A stretch of 64,000 nucleotides of DNA from Apium graveolens (GCF_009905375.1 NC_133653.1:91871671-91935670), one strand, 5' to 3'; shown: positions 1 through 11,544, numbered from the stretch's first letter. Notes: generated by a model from the sequence alone, not told the origin. Translations and numbers: made by a program.

Positions 1-1248
1 GATCAGTATTTGTAGATATTCCTATCTTTGTGTATTCTGTGCTTACTTGAAAATTGCTTAAGTACTGATTGTTGTCTGATGTGAATTTCTAAACTCTGAT
101 AGTGATATGACTGTTTCTGTGACTATTCAATCCTATGAGGATAACTGTGCTAGATGCTGACCTAGTAGTCTTTAATATACTAAAGATCCCATGTTAGAAG
201 TAATTATTTATGTGGAAATCTATTGACACAAGCAAATTCTGATATTGAGCTTAGTTAAGTTTACTTTGTCTCTCTGATTACTAAGTCAAAAACTAGAATA
301 ATGCTTCTCATCTGTTAAGTTCTGATGTTAGTAAATCTACTGAATGTACTAAGTGCTGATAAACCTCATTTATCAAAAGAAAAAGGAAAAGAACAAGGAA
401 TAAAATCAGGTACTCCTTTGAGATCTAGAGTAAAAATATGGAAGGGACGAGTAATATGCATCAGAAAAGCAAATAATAATTTTTCTTGGTGACTTGTCAC
501 ACTCTATGATTACTGGAGAAATACTCTGATAATAGCATAAATTCTGATAAGCAGTCGTGACTCACTTACACTGAGAAGCCACTGTAAAATGGAATTTCAA
601 AAGATGCATAAAATAAGCACAAAACAGTTGAGGTGGACTCATGCATGAACTCATTCAATAGTAGGCTTCAGAATAATGACAGATTTTAAGTAAAGTTCTT
701 AGTTATGCCTTATTTCTAAGATGTACTGAAGTGAATCAGACTTTACTGTTTGTCTGATATTTAGCTTTATGCACACACTTACACTCCATATGAATGATGA
801 AAATTACTGTGGTGATCAATGTTGTTTTAGATGAACAGTTTATGTGTCAGATTGCATAAATTATGAGGACAAGTTATGATGGAAGTTCTGATGATTAAGT
901 TCTAAAGAACTAAAATCAGACTTTGTGTGAAGAATTACAGAAATAGGCATTCATTTTTCGAGTTAAGGAATCATGTTCTGATGACTGTTAAGTTCTGATA
1001 TAAGTCTAAATCCTGATATTAAATTCTGATTCTTTGCTTGACTTATTTATAGTTAAAATCTGAAACATTCCTATTTTACGTCAGAATATGTTCGGGTGAG
1101 ATATTAACAATCACTACAATTAGGGTTAGTGGTACACGTCCATGCACAGTAATGTTTACTTGTTTCTTGTGTGCATTAAACCCTATTTTACACTTCCAAT
1201 GACTGTTTTTATTCTCCTCAGTCTAGGGAGACCAAGTAGAATTATTTC
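1..1248 (+). other. Post-pol non-coding spacer of copia element B
   Basis: No ORF of note. The stretch aligns closely with 50952-52200 in element C and with the reverse complement of about 8163-6900 in element A. It carries several copies of TTCTGAT (starts at 237, 320, 542, 886, 976, 993, 1024). It continues after insertion A at 14540 and leads into the TATA box of the small ORF. I infer it is the upstream region of the accessory transcription unit. Confidence 0.75.
1244..1248. repeat. Target-site duplication ATTTC, left of element A
   Basis: ATTTC immediately precedes the 3' LTR of element A and is repeated exactly at 14535-14539 after the 5' LTR. Five-bp duplications are normal for LTR retrotransposon integration. 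Confidence 0.92.
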
Positions 1249-1842
1249 TATTAGGTTACACACACACTGTAGAGGGGGTGAATACAGTGTAAAGTACAAT
1301 CAAATCGAACTTTAATAACTCAAGTAACAGAAAACAAACTTTATTGAAATAATAAACTCTGTTACAGTATGGAACTGTTACCTCTCAGTGATGAACAAAT
1401 ATCACGAGAGCTGCTAGGGTTACAATGAATAATATTTTCGATAATGATAACGCTTATAGTGTAAACCCTATATCTGTGTTTATATACTACACAGTTACAA
1501 GATAATTGCTAATTGACATGGAATATAATTCTGCTTCCTAAAATATATTAATCAAATATCTTTTTTTCTATGTATTCTATTCTTCATAGAATTCCTTCTT
1601 CATGCATATCTCTTCTTATGTTTGTCTCAATATTCTTTCCTTTAATCAGCTGATGTCCTTATCTGAACGTCCTTCAGTACTTAATTTCTGATATCCATCT
1701 TCTGATGATTATCTCCTGATAATATAAGTACTAATATCCTTAAGTCCTGACTTCCGGTAAGTACTGATTTATCCTGTTTAAGTAAGATCTGAAAACTAAA
1801 CATAAATCATTTTAGCCAAGACATTATCAAATATATCTAACA
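1249..1842 (-). repeat. 3' LTR of copia element A
   Basis: 594 bp, same length as its partner at 13941-14534 and about 95% identical. On the element strand it begins TGTTAGATATATT and ends CTAATA, a decayed form of the family end CTAACA. It contains the reverse complement of a TATA box at 1489-1496. Confidence 0.93.
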
Positions 1843-1855
1843 ATCTCCCCGAACT
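1843..1855 (-). other. Polypurine tract of element A
   Basis: On the minus strand this reads GTTCGGGGAGATT, directly abutting the 3' LTR. The corresponding B sequence is GTTGGGGGAGAT (33568-33579). It is the plus-strand DNA priming site in LTR elements. Confidence 0.8.
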
Positions 1856-2046
1856 TGTAAATTAGCATAATATACAAGTTTAACAGATATTTGAGGATGT
1901 CAAAAACATTAAGTACAAATTCATGAGAATTAGACTAGATAACTACAACTTACAGTCCTTAAAGCTTTACCAATCTTTAACTTCTGATAACAACTTCAGT
2001 CTGTACAAATATCAGAATTTAAGCAGTTGTAGATCTTGACTTGGCT

Positions 2047-5000
2047 TCATCTTCTAATCTCTCTGATATCAGGAGTTGTTCTGAGATAGTTCTTCAACAA
2101 ACATCTCTCAGCATATCTAAGTTCATCAATCTTCCTCCTTTTAGCATCTTTAAGTTCTGCAGTATCTTCACCAATTTGAAAGATTTCAGCCCTGAGATCA
2201 TTAATCTTAGATTTTCTTATATCCTGATCCAGTCTGATCAAATAGGCCTTATCAGACTCAAGATTAAATTCCACAGCCCTGTAACCCAGAAAGGTAGCTA
2301 TAATCTTAGCAGTGTTGGGCTTCATTTCAACTATATCACCCTTGTGATCTCTGTACTTTGGAAGATATGTGCTGTCAGACTTAACAGAATAAAGCCTTTT
2401 CTATCTCTGAATCTGATCCTTCAAATAGTTTGCAGCACTTTCTGTTAATCTGTCATTCACTTGAAGTAAGAATAGTACATGCTCCGGTTCTTCAAAATAC
2501 TTCAATGTAATGGCATTTTGCCTTACATGATAAACCCTACCATCTGTCATGAAGTACAACAAGATGTGTTCTTTCAAGTAGGTATGGTAAACTATTTGTA
2601 CAGATTCAGTTGATTTAATCTCTCAGGAGTTGCTCCAATACCTGGTTCACTCAAGGAAGTTGGATCATTGGTAGTGTTCTATATTCTTCTTTCATCAGCA
2701 CTTCCCAATCCAATTTTATCTCTTGCTTCCTTTCCAGTAACCACTCTTGCTTCAAAACCACTTGCAGCAGTCTTCAAAGGTTGAGTCTGTTTTGCTTTAG
2801 TGAATCCTGGTAGGATTTTCTTTGATTTATCTTCTGATATCAAGTTAACTTGAGCTATGTCAGAGGTTACTTGCTTCTTCGAAATATCAGAACTTACTGT
2901 CTCTTGACTCTGAACAACTTGAGCCATGTCAGAGGTTGTCTTAAAAACTTTTCTTGAAGTCAGAGCAAGATCATCATTTTCATCAGTAATTTCTTCATTC
3001 ACAGGAGGCACATAAACCTTGATAGGTTCACCAACTTTTTCTTTACCCTTGGATCTTGGATCTATCTGCGGTTGTAATTTAGCCATTGTTGCTTCAGTAT
3101 TTATCCTTTCTTTTATCACAATGCCTTTAAGTTTTGGAAGTGTCTTTTTACCAGAAGCTTCAGATTTAGACTTGACTTTTTTCTGATTTAAGTCTGGCTT
3201 CTTCTTCCATTAAACTCTCCAAGTCCATTCCTGGATTTTCCTGAAGAAATAACTGTCTTGACATTTCTTCATCAAGATCTAAAAGTTCATCGGAACTTAT
3301 CCTTTTACCAGTAGCAGAACTAATTTTTTTTCCAGTATCAGAACTTGTCCTGTGACTTGTGATTTCAGCTTTTCTTGATGAGAGGCCTCTACCTTGACTA
3401 TGACCTCTACCCATTCCAGGGTTTCCTTGATCATCCTTTTCATCATCCTTCCCCTTCAGTGTCTTATCAGTTTTGCATTTGGACTTAATTACTTTCTCCC
3501 CCTTTTTGGCATCAGCAGGTAAGAGAAGAGAGACAAGCAATTCCACTGAGGCTTGGATTTCATTAAGTTGAGATTGCTGAGAAGCTTGATTTTTCAGAAT
3601 ATCATCAATCTGAGCTTGTTGTGACTCTTGAGTCTTCTCAATATAAGCAACTCTGTCAAAGGTAGGTTGGAAGAATTTTTTCTTGTCAATCTTCTGAACT
3701 TATTCTTGCTTCATTAATTCTTCCCGTAAGTGATGTAACTCTGCATGAGTAGTTGAATGGAGACCTTGTAAATGTTTAGTACTCAATGCAGTGACTCTAA
3801 GCTGTGTTTTGAAATCATCAGTATTTAACATCTCATAAGCTTTTGTCAAGTGCTCAGCCAGATGCTGTGCAGTTGGAGCACAGGTAACTGAGTTCCATTC
3901 CTTAGTCCACTCATGTCCTGCAGGAGTTTCACTCCAAGGCACTGGTGCTTCTCTTATAACAAACTTCTTAACAAGTTCAGATTTAAGAACAGTTTGTTGA
4001 GGTGCATGTCCTGAAGGACCTGCTTCATCAGCATCTGCATTTGGAGCAGCATCACCAGTATCTCCAGCATTTGCAGCATCAGAACTTACAGAATCAGTAT
4101 CTTCTGATAAAACAACAGTATGAGTAGCAATGGAGGCTTCAGCATCATCCTCTAATTGTTGATCTGGTTCTAGGTTCTGATCAACAGCCATATCCTGATG
4201 CTCACTTATATTCTGATCATCAGCATCTAGATGGAGAGAAGGTGTAGTAGAGAATTCTGGAGTTTGAGCAGCATCAGTAACAGGTGTTATTGATGGATTA
4301 GTTGCTGTTGGAGCTTCTAAGTAAAGTACTTCTGGCACAACCAAGTTTTGGATATCAATATCAGCACTTGTGCCTGAATCAACAGGAGATATAGTCTTAG
4401 GAGACACAGATGGTGTGTTGGCCTTTTCAGTAACAGCTTCCTTAGTTGGAGTTAATGGAGAAGCAGCGGCTTTAGCAGATTCTGGTTCTTGTGAGATCAG
4501 AGATTCCTGATCTCCTTCCTTAGCTGCTGCTTCCTCATCATCTGAAACTGGCCTTTTTGCCCTCTGTTTTTTGTATCTCTATGAAGATATGGATTCCTTT
4601 GGAGTTTCATCAACAGTCATTCTTCTAAGCCTTTTGAGAAGCTTAGATCCCCCAATTGCAGAATCCTTCTGAGAAGGAACTTTCTCAGCTTCTTTATCAA
4701 TAGGTTCTGAAGTAGGAACCTGTTCCTCACTATCAGATTCATCTCTCAAAACAATCATCCTTCTCTTCTGAGGTGTTTGAGGAACAGTCTTTGTCCTCTT
4801 AGGCTTGGAAGATAAAGGCTTCACAGTAGGTGCTGAGGATGAAGGTTGAGCAGTCTGTGAAGTGGAGAGATATGATTTGAGATATGTCCTGAGGGTAGGT
4901 TGAGTAGTATGAGTGGTATGTTCTGATGGTTGTTGTGGTGTTTGAGATGTGGTGGTTGGTTGGACATCTGGATAAACAGATCTGTAGGTGTCAGGATCAG

Positions 5001-5793
5001 CATTTACTAAGATTTATTTTACAGATTGAGGAACCTGTAACGGTCTAACCACCTTTTTCTTAACATCAGCATTTACCAAATCATTAAAGGCTCGTTTTGC
5101 AATTTTGAAAGATGGAGTTAAGTCAGTGGTAGGTTGGGGTTCATTAGCACAACAATAGTTATAAATAAGCTGACAAAATCTATCAAAGTAGACAACATTC
5201 CTATCTTCTGTCATCCTATCGCCAATAAAACCTATCACAGCATTTGCAAAATCAAAATGAGTTTGGTTAATGATAGCATACCTGATGTGCTGACTCATTA
5301 TAGGGATAGCATCAAAGTTTGAACACTTATTCCCAAAAGCTTCAGTGATGCAGTCAAAGAAGAAGCTCCATTCCTTTCTGATATGAGCCCGTTTCAACTG
5401 CCCAAGCTTTGCGAAACTCTGCTCATACCCCAAACTAGCCATGAACTCTTTAAGAGCTGATTCCTCCGGGGTTGAAAAAGTACATCCTTCTGGTAGATGT
5501 AGGGCCTTGCGAATTGTACCAGGAGTTACCCTATATGTAGAATCATCCACTTCGAAAACAATACTAGGAGTACCATTTGGACCACCATTATCAAAGTTTC
5601 CAGTCCTCCAAAATGTCAGAACTTGTTGGCTCGAAAAGGTTAAAGGTTGGGTCAATGCATACCCAATTTCACTGTGTGCAAGAAGATCTTGCACAAAATG
5701 CAACTCAGACGGAGCTTCAGCATTATCAAGAATTACAACATAGTTATTTGGAACAAATTTAGCTCCATCAATGATCAAATCCTTAGGTGCCGT
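2047..5793 (-). pseudogene. Long 3' accessory ORF of element A (about 1,250 codons, broken)
   Basis: A single long reading region follows the small ORF. Regions in order: an N-terminal conserved block (5778-5014, about 255 residues, with CSNFDAIPIMSQHI and VVYF motifs); a Pro/Ser/Thr-rich linker; a basic stretch with PKRTKTVPQTPQKRR; an acidic Ala/Asp-rich region; a PWSETP-EWTKEWN block; a coiled-coil-like Gln-rich segment leading to SVELLVSLLLPADAKKGEK; and a conserved C-terminal block ending DIREIRR. The start codon seen in B (ATG-Ala-Pro-Lys) is ACG here (5791-5793). In-frame stops lie at 5014, 4579 and 3700, and frameshifts lie between 3166 and 2325. There is no signal peptide or membrane segment, so it is not envelope-like. 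Position matches the third ORF of Sireviruses; function unknown. Confidence 0.7.
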
Positions 5794-6350
5794 GAAAATA
5801 ATCGAGATTTAAGAGTGCCTGTTAGGTGTTTAATAAAATGTCTATATGGAAAACCAACGTCAGGAGAAGAGAAAGAGTAAAAGCAAATAGAGAGATAAAG
5901 TATAAAAGTGAATAAAATATTAGAAAATCCTCTCTCTGTCTTACTTATACTTTGAAAAAAAAATGTAACCGTTGGACACCTGTCAGACATGCAGTAATAA
6001 TGAATAGTTAATGGGCACGGGAAAACAGTAATCATTACTTACCCACTTGCAGTTTTTCAAGGAAAAACCGTTCCACTTACCCAGTAATTCCATTAATCAA
6101 GGTAAATCAGTTTTAATTCAAAATTGAAAATGTTCCCACTTATTCAATTATTTTTCACTGCAACACCAATATTCTGAAAAAAAAATTGAGTGTGAATGAC
6201 CAAAATAAATCAAGTGAACAAGTACTGATAATGTAAAATCAGAACTTAATTTAAATCAAAATATGAAATGGTCATCAGAATATGAATATTTATCAGGATT
6301 TATCAATGCATTACAGAACATCTCAGAGACAAGAACTTGCAAAAAAAAAG
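5794..6350 (-). other. Leader and intergenic region between small and long ORFs, element A
   Basis: Non-coding, pyrimidine-rich on the element strand just before the long ORF. It corresponds to 15029-15590 in B. The element strand has a TATA-like TATAAGTAAGA and, near the ORF, a pyrimidine-rich run ending ATATAG that resembles an intron acceptor. I see no protein in it. Confidence 0.5.
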
Positions 6351-6371
6351 AAATTTCATTAATATATTAAG
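6351..6371 (-). terminator. Conserved 3' end motif after the small ORF, element A
   Basis: On the element strand this reads CTTAATATATTAATGAAATTT, followed by an A/T-rich run. The same ATATATTAATGAAATTT core occurs about 65-115 nt after the small ORF in B and C. It looks like a plant near-upstream poly(A) signal region. Inferred, not tested. Confidence 0.5.
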
Positions 6372-6514
6372 AGAATACATTCATGAAATTTAAATTACAT
6401 CAGAACTTTTACAAGATTGTCCTAAGCTGCTAAACCTAACGTCAACAGCCTTTGTCCTAGCTCAAGAAGCAGGGCAAGGCTGACGATGAAGAAAAACAGG
6501 AAGAAGAAAATAAA

Positions 6515-6784
6515 TCATTTCTTCTTCCTACTCTCGACAAACAGAATAGTGAGTCTGCTGATTCGCTCTTGCTGGCGGAGAGTTTCCAGCCTTTCCTCCT
6601 CCAATCGCTCCAGGTGGCGATGGTAATCCATGTAGAAGAACAGGAGGTGGGTGAGTACTTCCTGGGGAACTGAGTCCCATATCTCATCAGGAATGGCAGT
6701 GACGTGCCATTCCTGCTGCCAGGCTTCACAGCTCAGCTCCATGTTGAATGTTTCATAGTTCAAAAACATGTTGTAATTGACCAT
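6515..6784 (-). CDS. Small accessory protein of element A, 89 aa
   Basis: Unrecognised protein, open from ATG to TGA, with homologues of 89 aa (14675-14944) and 88 aa (52363-52629) in B and C. The first half is compact with conserved Trp residues (WQQEWHVTAIPDE, then W-S-PQEV). The second half is a long charged helix (DYHRHLERLEEERLETLRQQ) ending in a basic tail SRKKK. No signal peptide, membrane segment or cysteine cluster. Compared with B I count about 18 amino-acid changes but about 26 synonymous codon changes, a pattern expected of selection on the protein. The helical, basic tail suggests oligomerisation or nucleic-acid binding; that is inference. Confidence 0.8.
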   Translation of the reverse strand: MVNYNMFLNYETFNMELSCEAWQQEWHVTAIPDEIWDSVPQEVLTHLLFFYMDYHRHLERLEEERLETLRQQERISRLTILFVESRKKK

Positions 6785-6860
6785 GGTGTTTTTGATATAA
6801 AGAGAATGAAGGTGAGTTTTTGATAAAAGAGTTGATGTGAAGGCTGATGTGAAGTGGTTG

Positions 6861-6868
6861 TTTATATA
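6861..6868 (-). promoter_or_regulatory. TATA box upstream of the small ORF, element A
   Basis: The minus strand reads TATATAAA, 84 bp before the ATG at 6784. B (14588) and C (52281) have TATATAAA and TATTTAAA at 87 and 82 bp. Constant sequence and spacing in three copies supports an internal promoter separate from the LTR. Confidence 0.65.
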
Positions 6869-8188
6869 GGCAAAAGAATGCCAGGAGACGAAAGGAAATT
6901 TAATGCTAACAGGTAGAGTTAATTCTACCTCGTCTCCCTAGACTGGGAAGACGAAAAATAGTCATTGAAAGTGTAAGTCAGGGTTTAATGCGCACAAGTA
7001 TACGTGAACCACTATCCCTAATGATATTGACTGTTAATATTCTACCCAAACATATTCTGATTTGAAATGAGACTGTTTTTAGATATTATCTACAAATAAG
7101 TCAAGTAAAGGATCAGATTTTAATATCAGAACTTAGACTTATATCAGAACTTAACAGTTATCAGAACATGATTTCTTAACTCGAAAAATGAATGCCTATC
7201 TTAGTAAGTCCTCACACAAATTCTGATATAGATTCTTTAGAACTTAATCATCAGAACGTGCAATCAGAACTTGTCCTCAGAATTTGTGCAATGTGACACA
7301 GAAACTGTTCATCTAAAAAACATAGATCACCACAGTAATTTTCATCATTCATATGGAGTGTATAGTGTGTGCATTAAGCTAAATATCAGACAAAGAGTAA
7401 AGTCTGATTCACTTCAGTACATCTTAGAAATAAGGCATAACTAAAACTTTACTAAAAATTTGTCATTATTCTGAAACCTACTATTGAATGAGTTCATGCT
7501 TGAGTCCACCTCAACTATTTTGTGCTAATTTTGTGCATCTTTTTAAATTCCATTTTACAGTGGCTTCTCAGTGTAAGTGAGTCACGACTGCTTATCAGAA
7601 TTTATGCTATTATCAGAGTATTTCTCCAGTAACCATAGAGTGTGAAAAGTCACCAAGAAAATATTTTACTTTTCTGATGCATATTTACTTAATATCAGCA
7701 ATGCACTTGGGTCGTTCCTTCCACATTTTTACTCTAGATCTCAAAGGAGTACCTGATTTTAATCCTTGATTCTTTTCTTTTTCTTTTGATAAGAGATGTT
7801 TATCAGCACTTAGGACATTCAACAGATTTAGTAGCATCAGAACTTAACAGATGAGAAGCATTATTCTAGTTTGTGACTTAGTAATAAGATAGACAAAGTA
7901 AACTTAACTAAGCTCAATATCAGAATTTGCTTGTGTCAATAGATTTCCACAGAAATAATTACTTTTAACATGGGATCCCTAGTTTATTAAAGGCTACTAG
8001 GTCAGCATCTAGCACAGGTATCCTCATAGGATTGAATAGTTACATAAACAGACATATCACTATCAGAGTTTAGAAAGTTACATCAGACAACAGTCAGTAC
8101 TTAAGCAAGTTTTCAATTAAGCACAGAATACACAAAGAGAGTAATTTCTGTAAATACTGATCATAAAGTCCGATGCATCAGAACAAAA
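6869..8188 (-). other. Post-pol non-coding spacer of element A
   Basis: Lies between the end of pol and the small-ORF promoter, with no ORF of note. It aligns along its length with 1-1248 (B) and 50925-52280 (C), at roughly 90% identity in the parts I compared. TTCTGAT recurs on the element strand. It contains an inverted repeat AGGTAGA/TCTACCT at 6921-6940. Confidence 0.7.
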
Positions 8189-10212
8189 CTAAGCAGATTT
8201 AGAAAAAGAACCTGAAACCATTCCAAGTTCATTTACCAATCTTGTAAAAGTAGCTTCACACAATGGTTTGGTGAAGATATCTGCTAGTTGTTGATCTGTT
8301 GGAACAAAGTGCAATTCCACTGTTCCACATGTTCACTGATGAAGTGGTACCTGATGCTGATGTGCTTTGTCATTGAGTGTTGAACTAGATTACCTGTCAT
8401 TGCAATAACACTTTGATTATCACAGTAAATAGGGATTTTGAAATATGTTAACCCATAATCCAGTAACTGATTCTTTATCCAAAGAATCTGTGCACTACAG
8501 CTTCCTGCAGCTATGTACTCTGCTTCTGCAGTTGATGTGGAAATTGACTTTTGTTTCTTGCTAAACCAAGAAACCAATCTGCCTCCAAGAAATTGGCAGC
8601 TTCCACTTGTGCTTTTCCTGTCAATTTTGCAACCTGCAAAATCTGCATCTAAGTAACCTATTAGTTTAAAATCTGATTCTCTGGGATACCACAATCCCAG
8701 ATCAGCTGTTCCCTTAAGATACTTGAATATTCTTTTTACAGTTGTTAAGTGAGGTTCTCTTGGATCTGCTTGAAATCTTGCACAAAGACAGGTAGCATAC
8801 ATGATATCAGGTCTACTAGCAGTTAGATAGAGTAGAGAGCCAATCATACCTCTGTAATCAGTAATATCTACTGATTTACCAGTATCCTTATCCAGTTTTG
8901 TTGCAGTGGCCATGGGAGTGGATGCACTTGAACAATCTTGCATTCCAAATTTCTTCAGCAAGTTTCTGGTGTACTTAGTTTGACAAATAAAAGTGCCTTC
9001 TTCATTCTGCTTGACTTGAAGGCCCAGAAAATAGCTAAGTTCCCCCATCATACTCATCTGATACCTTGACTGCATTAGTTTGGCAAACTTCTTGCAAGGT
9101 CTGTCATTTGTAGACCCAAAAATGATATCATCAACATAAATCTGGACCAGAAGTAAGTCCTTTCCATGGTTGAGGTAGAACAGTATTTTGTCTATAGTTC
9201 CTCTGTTAAATCCACTTTCCAGAAGAAACTGAGCTAAAGTCTCATACCATGCTCTAGGAGCTTGCTTAAGTCCATAAAGTGCTTTATCAAGCCTGTAGAT
9301 ATAATCTGGATATTTGGAATCTACAAAGCCTAGAGGTTGTTCAACATATACTTCTTCCTCCAATTCTCCATTGTGAAAAGCACTTTTCACATCCATTTGA
9401 AAGACAGTAAACTTTTTGTGAGCAGCATAAGCCAAAAATATCCTTATGGCTTCCAATCTAGCAACTAGTGCAAATATTTCATCATAATCAATTCCCTCCT
9501 GTTGAGAATGTCCTTTTGCAACCAGCCTTGCCTTATTCCTTGTAATTATGCCATCACTATCAGTTTTGTTTCTGAATACCCACTTTGTACCAACAATAGA
9601 TCTATTCTTTGGTCTTGGCACTAGGGTCCAGACTTTGTTTCTTTCAAATTCTTTTAACTCTTCCTGCATTGCTTGCACCCAATCAGCATCTTGAAGAGCT
9701 TCTTCCACTTTCTTTGGCTCAGTCTGAGAAAGAAAATAATTGTAAAGACATTCATTTGAAGTACATGTTCTAGTTCTGATACCTGCATCAGGATTTCCAA
9801 TTATCAAATCAGGTGTATGTGATTTAGTCCACTTCCTTGCAGATGGAAGGTTTTCTCTAGAACTGGATGCTCCCCCATGATCCATGTTGTCTTCATTTTC
9901 ATTTTCTGATGCTCCCCCTGAAACTATACTCTCTGAGTTGGATTCTTCAGAATTTAGATTTTTAGTACTATCAGAACTTGGCTTATCAGAAGTTGACGAA
10001 TCAGAACTTGAAGAGCCAGATGTATGTTCTGATGCTTCTTGAGATGTGATAAGATCTTGGGTATGCTCCCCCTGCATAGGTGCATCGTCATTTGGCGTAG
10101 TCACCACAGTTTCAATAACGTCAGAGTTTAATCCATCAGAGTTTGCAGTATCAGGACTTATATTGTCAGGATTTTCAGTATCAGAATTTGAGTCTTTATT
10201 TTCAAATCTCAG
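8189..10212 (-). pseudogene. pol, reverse transcriptase and RNase H of copia element A (nearly intact)
   Basis: A 607-codon open frame (10107-8284) covers a Ser/Asp-rich linker, then the copia RT ([34 protein letters not shown], catalytic YVDDIIFG) and RNase H ([34 protein letters not shown]). Near the C-terminus a deletion of about 7 nt relative to C (lost after EHV) shifts the frame, so the last 30 or so residues to the true stop near 8189 are out of frame. Upstream it is in frame with integrase, separated by the TAG at 10213. The RT catalytic Asp pair is present, so the core may be active if translated. Confidence 0.85.
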
Positions 10213-11532
10213 CTAATCATGATCAATAAAATCTTCAAGTCCAGTAATCATCTTATCATCAAAAGAGACATTGATAGATTCCATGACCACTCTTGTTCTC
10301 AAGTTATAGACTCTGAAGGCTTTTGTGGAAAGTGGATATCCAACAAAGATTCCTTCATCAGCTTTTAGATCAAATTTGGATAGCTGTTCAGGATGAGTCT
10401 TAGGAATAAAACACTTGCATCCAAATACATGAAAATACTTCAGATTTGGCTTCATTTTCTTCACCATCTCATAAGGTGTCTTTCCTTGCTTGTTAATGAG
10501 TGTTGCATTTTGAGTAAAACAAGCAGTCTGCACAGCTTCAGCCCAGAAATAGGTTGGAAACTTTGCTTCTTCAAACATTGTACATGCAGCTTCAATGAGA
10601 GTTCTATTCTTCCTTTCAATAACTCCATTTTGCTGTGGAGTTCCAGGAGCAGAGAATTCCTTCTTGATTCAATGGTTTTTGCAGAACTCTTCCATTATCA
10701 AATTCTTGAACTCGGTGCCATTATCACTCCTTATTGTCTTCACAGAATCTTTGACCAATTTATCCAGTTGTTTGACATGATCAATCAAGATAGATGCAGT
10801 TTCACTTTTTGTGTGCAAGAAATACACCCATGTGTATCTGGTGAACTCATCCACTATGACCAAAGCATATTTCTTCTTTGCAATAGACATGACATTTACT
10901 GGACCAAATATATCAACATGTAGTAGGTGATACGGCTCAAGAATTGATGATTCAGTCTTGCTCTTGAATGAGGATTTTCTTTGTTTAGCCTTCTGACAAG
11001 AATCACAAAGGCCATTAGGAGCAAATACTGACTTTGGAAGTCCTCTCACAAGATCTTTCTTGACCAACTCATTTATATTGTTGAAATTTAAATGAGAGAG
11101 TTTCTTCTGCCAATTCCAGCTTTCTTCAATTGATGCTCTACTCATCAGGAAGATTGCAGAACCATCAGTACTTGTTGAAAGCTTGGCTTCATAAATGTTA
11201 CCACACCTGTATCCTTTCAGAACAACTTTTCCTGTAGATTTACTCACAACTTCACAGTGTTCTTCAAAGAAATCAACATGATAACCTCTGTCACATATTT
11301 GACTTATACTCAGCAGATTGTGTTTAAGTCCTGAGACCCGAGCTATTTCTTTAATGATGACATTCCCAAGATTGATATTGCCATATCCCAATGTTTTTCC
11401 AATGTTGCCATCTCCATAAGAAACACTTGGGCCAGCTTTCTCCACAAAGTCTGATAGCAGGGCTTTATTTCCAGTCATATGTCCTGAACATCCACTGTCC
11501 AGAACTAGGATGTTTTTCCTGTTGCCCTGCAA
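10213..11532 (-). pseudogene. pol, protease and integrase of copia element A (one internal stop)
   Basis: Starts with the aspartic protease motif VLDSGCSGHMTG, then the pre-integrase zinc region (KKLSHLNF ... CDSCQKAK) and the integrase core with HVDIFGP, IRSDNGTEF and VIERKNRT carrying the DDE residues. The first zinc-binding His of the HHCC site is Gln here (NWQKKLSHLN). A TGA at 10669-10671 splits the core; the identical TGA is in C at 48442-48444. A TAG at 10213-10215 separates it from the RT section and is also shared with C. It is in frame with gag but separated from it by two stops (11547-11545 and 11535-11533). Confidence 0.82.
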
Positions 11533-11544
11533 TCACAAAGACCA

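Noticed and set aside
2047..5793. Calling the long ORF an envelope gene
   Set aside because: It has no signal peptide, transmembrane segment or glycoprotein-like cysteine pattern. Position alone is not enough.
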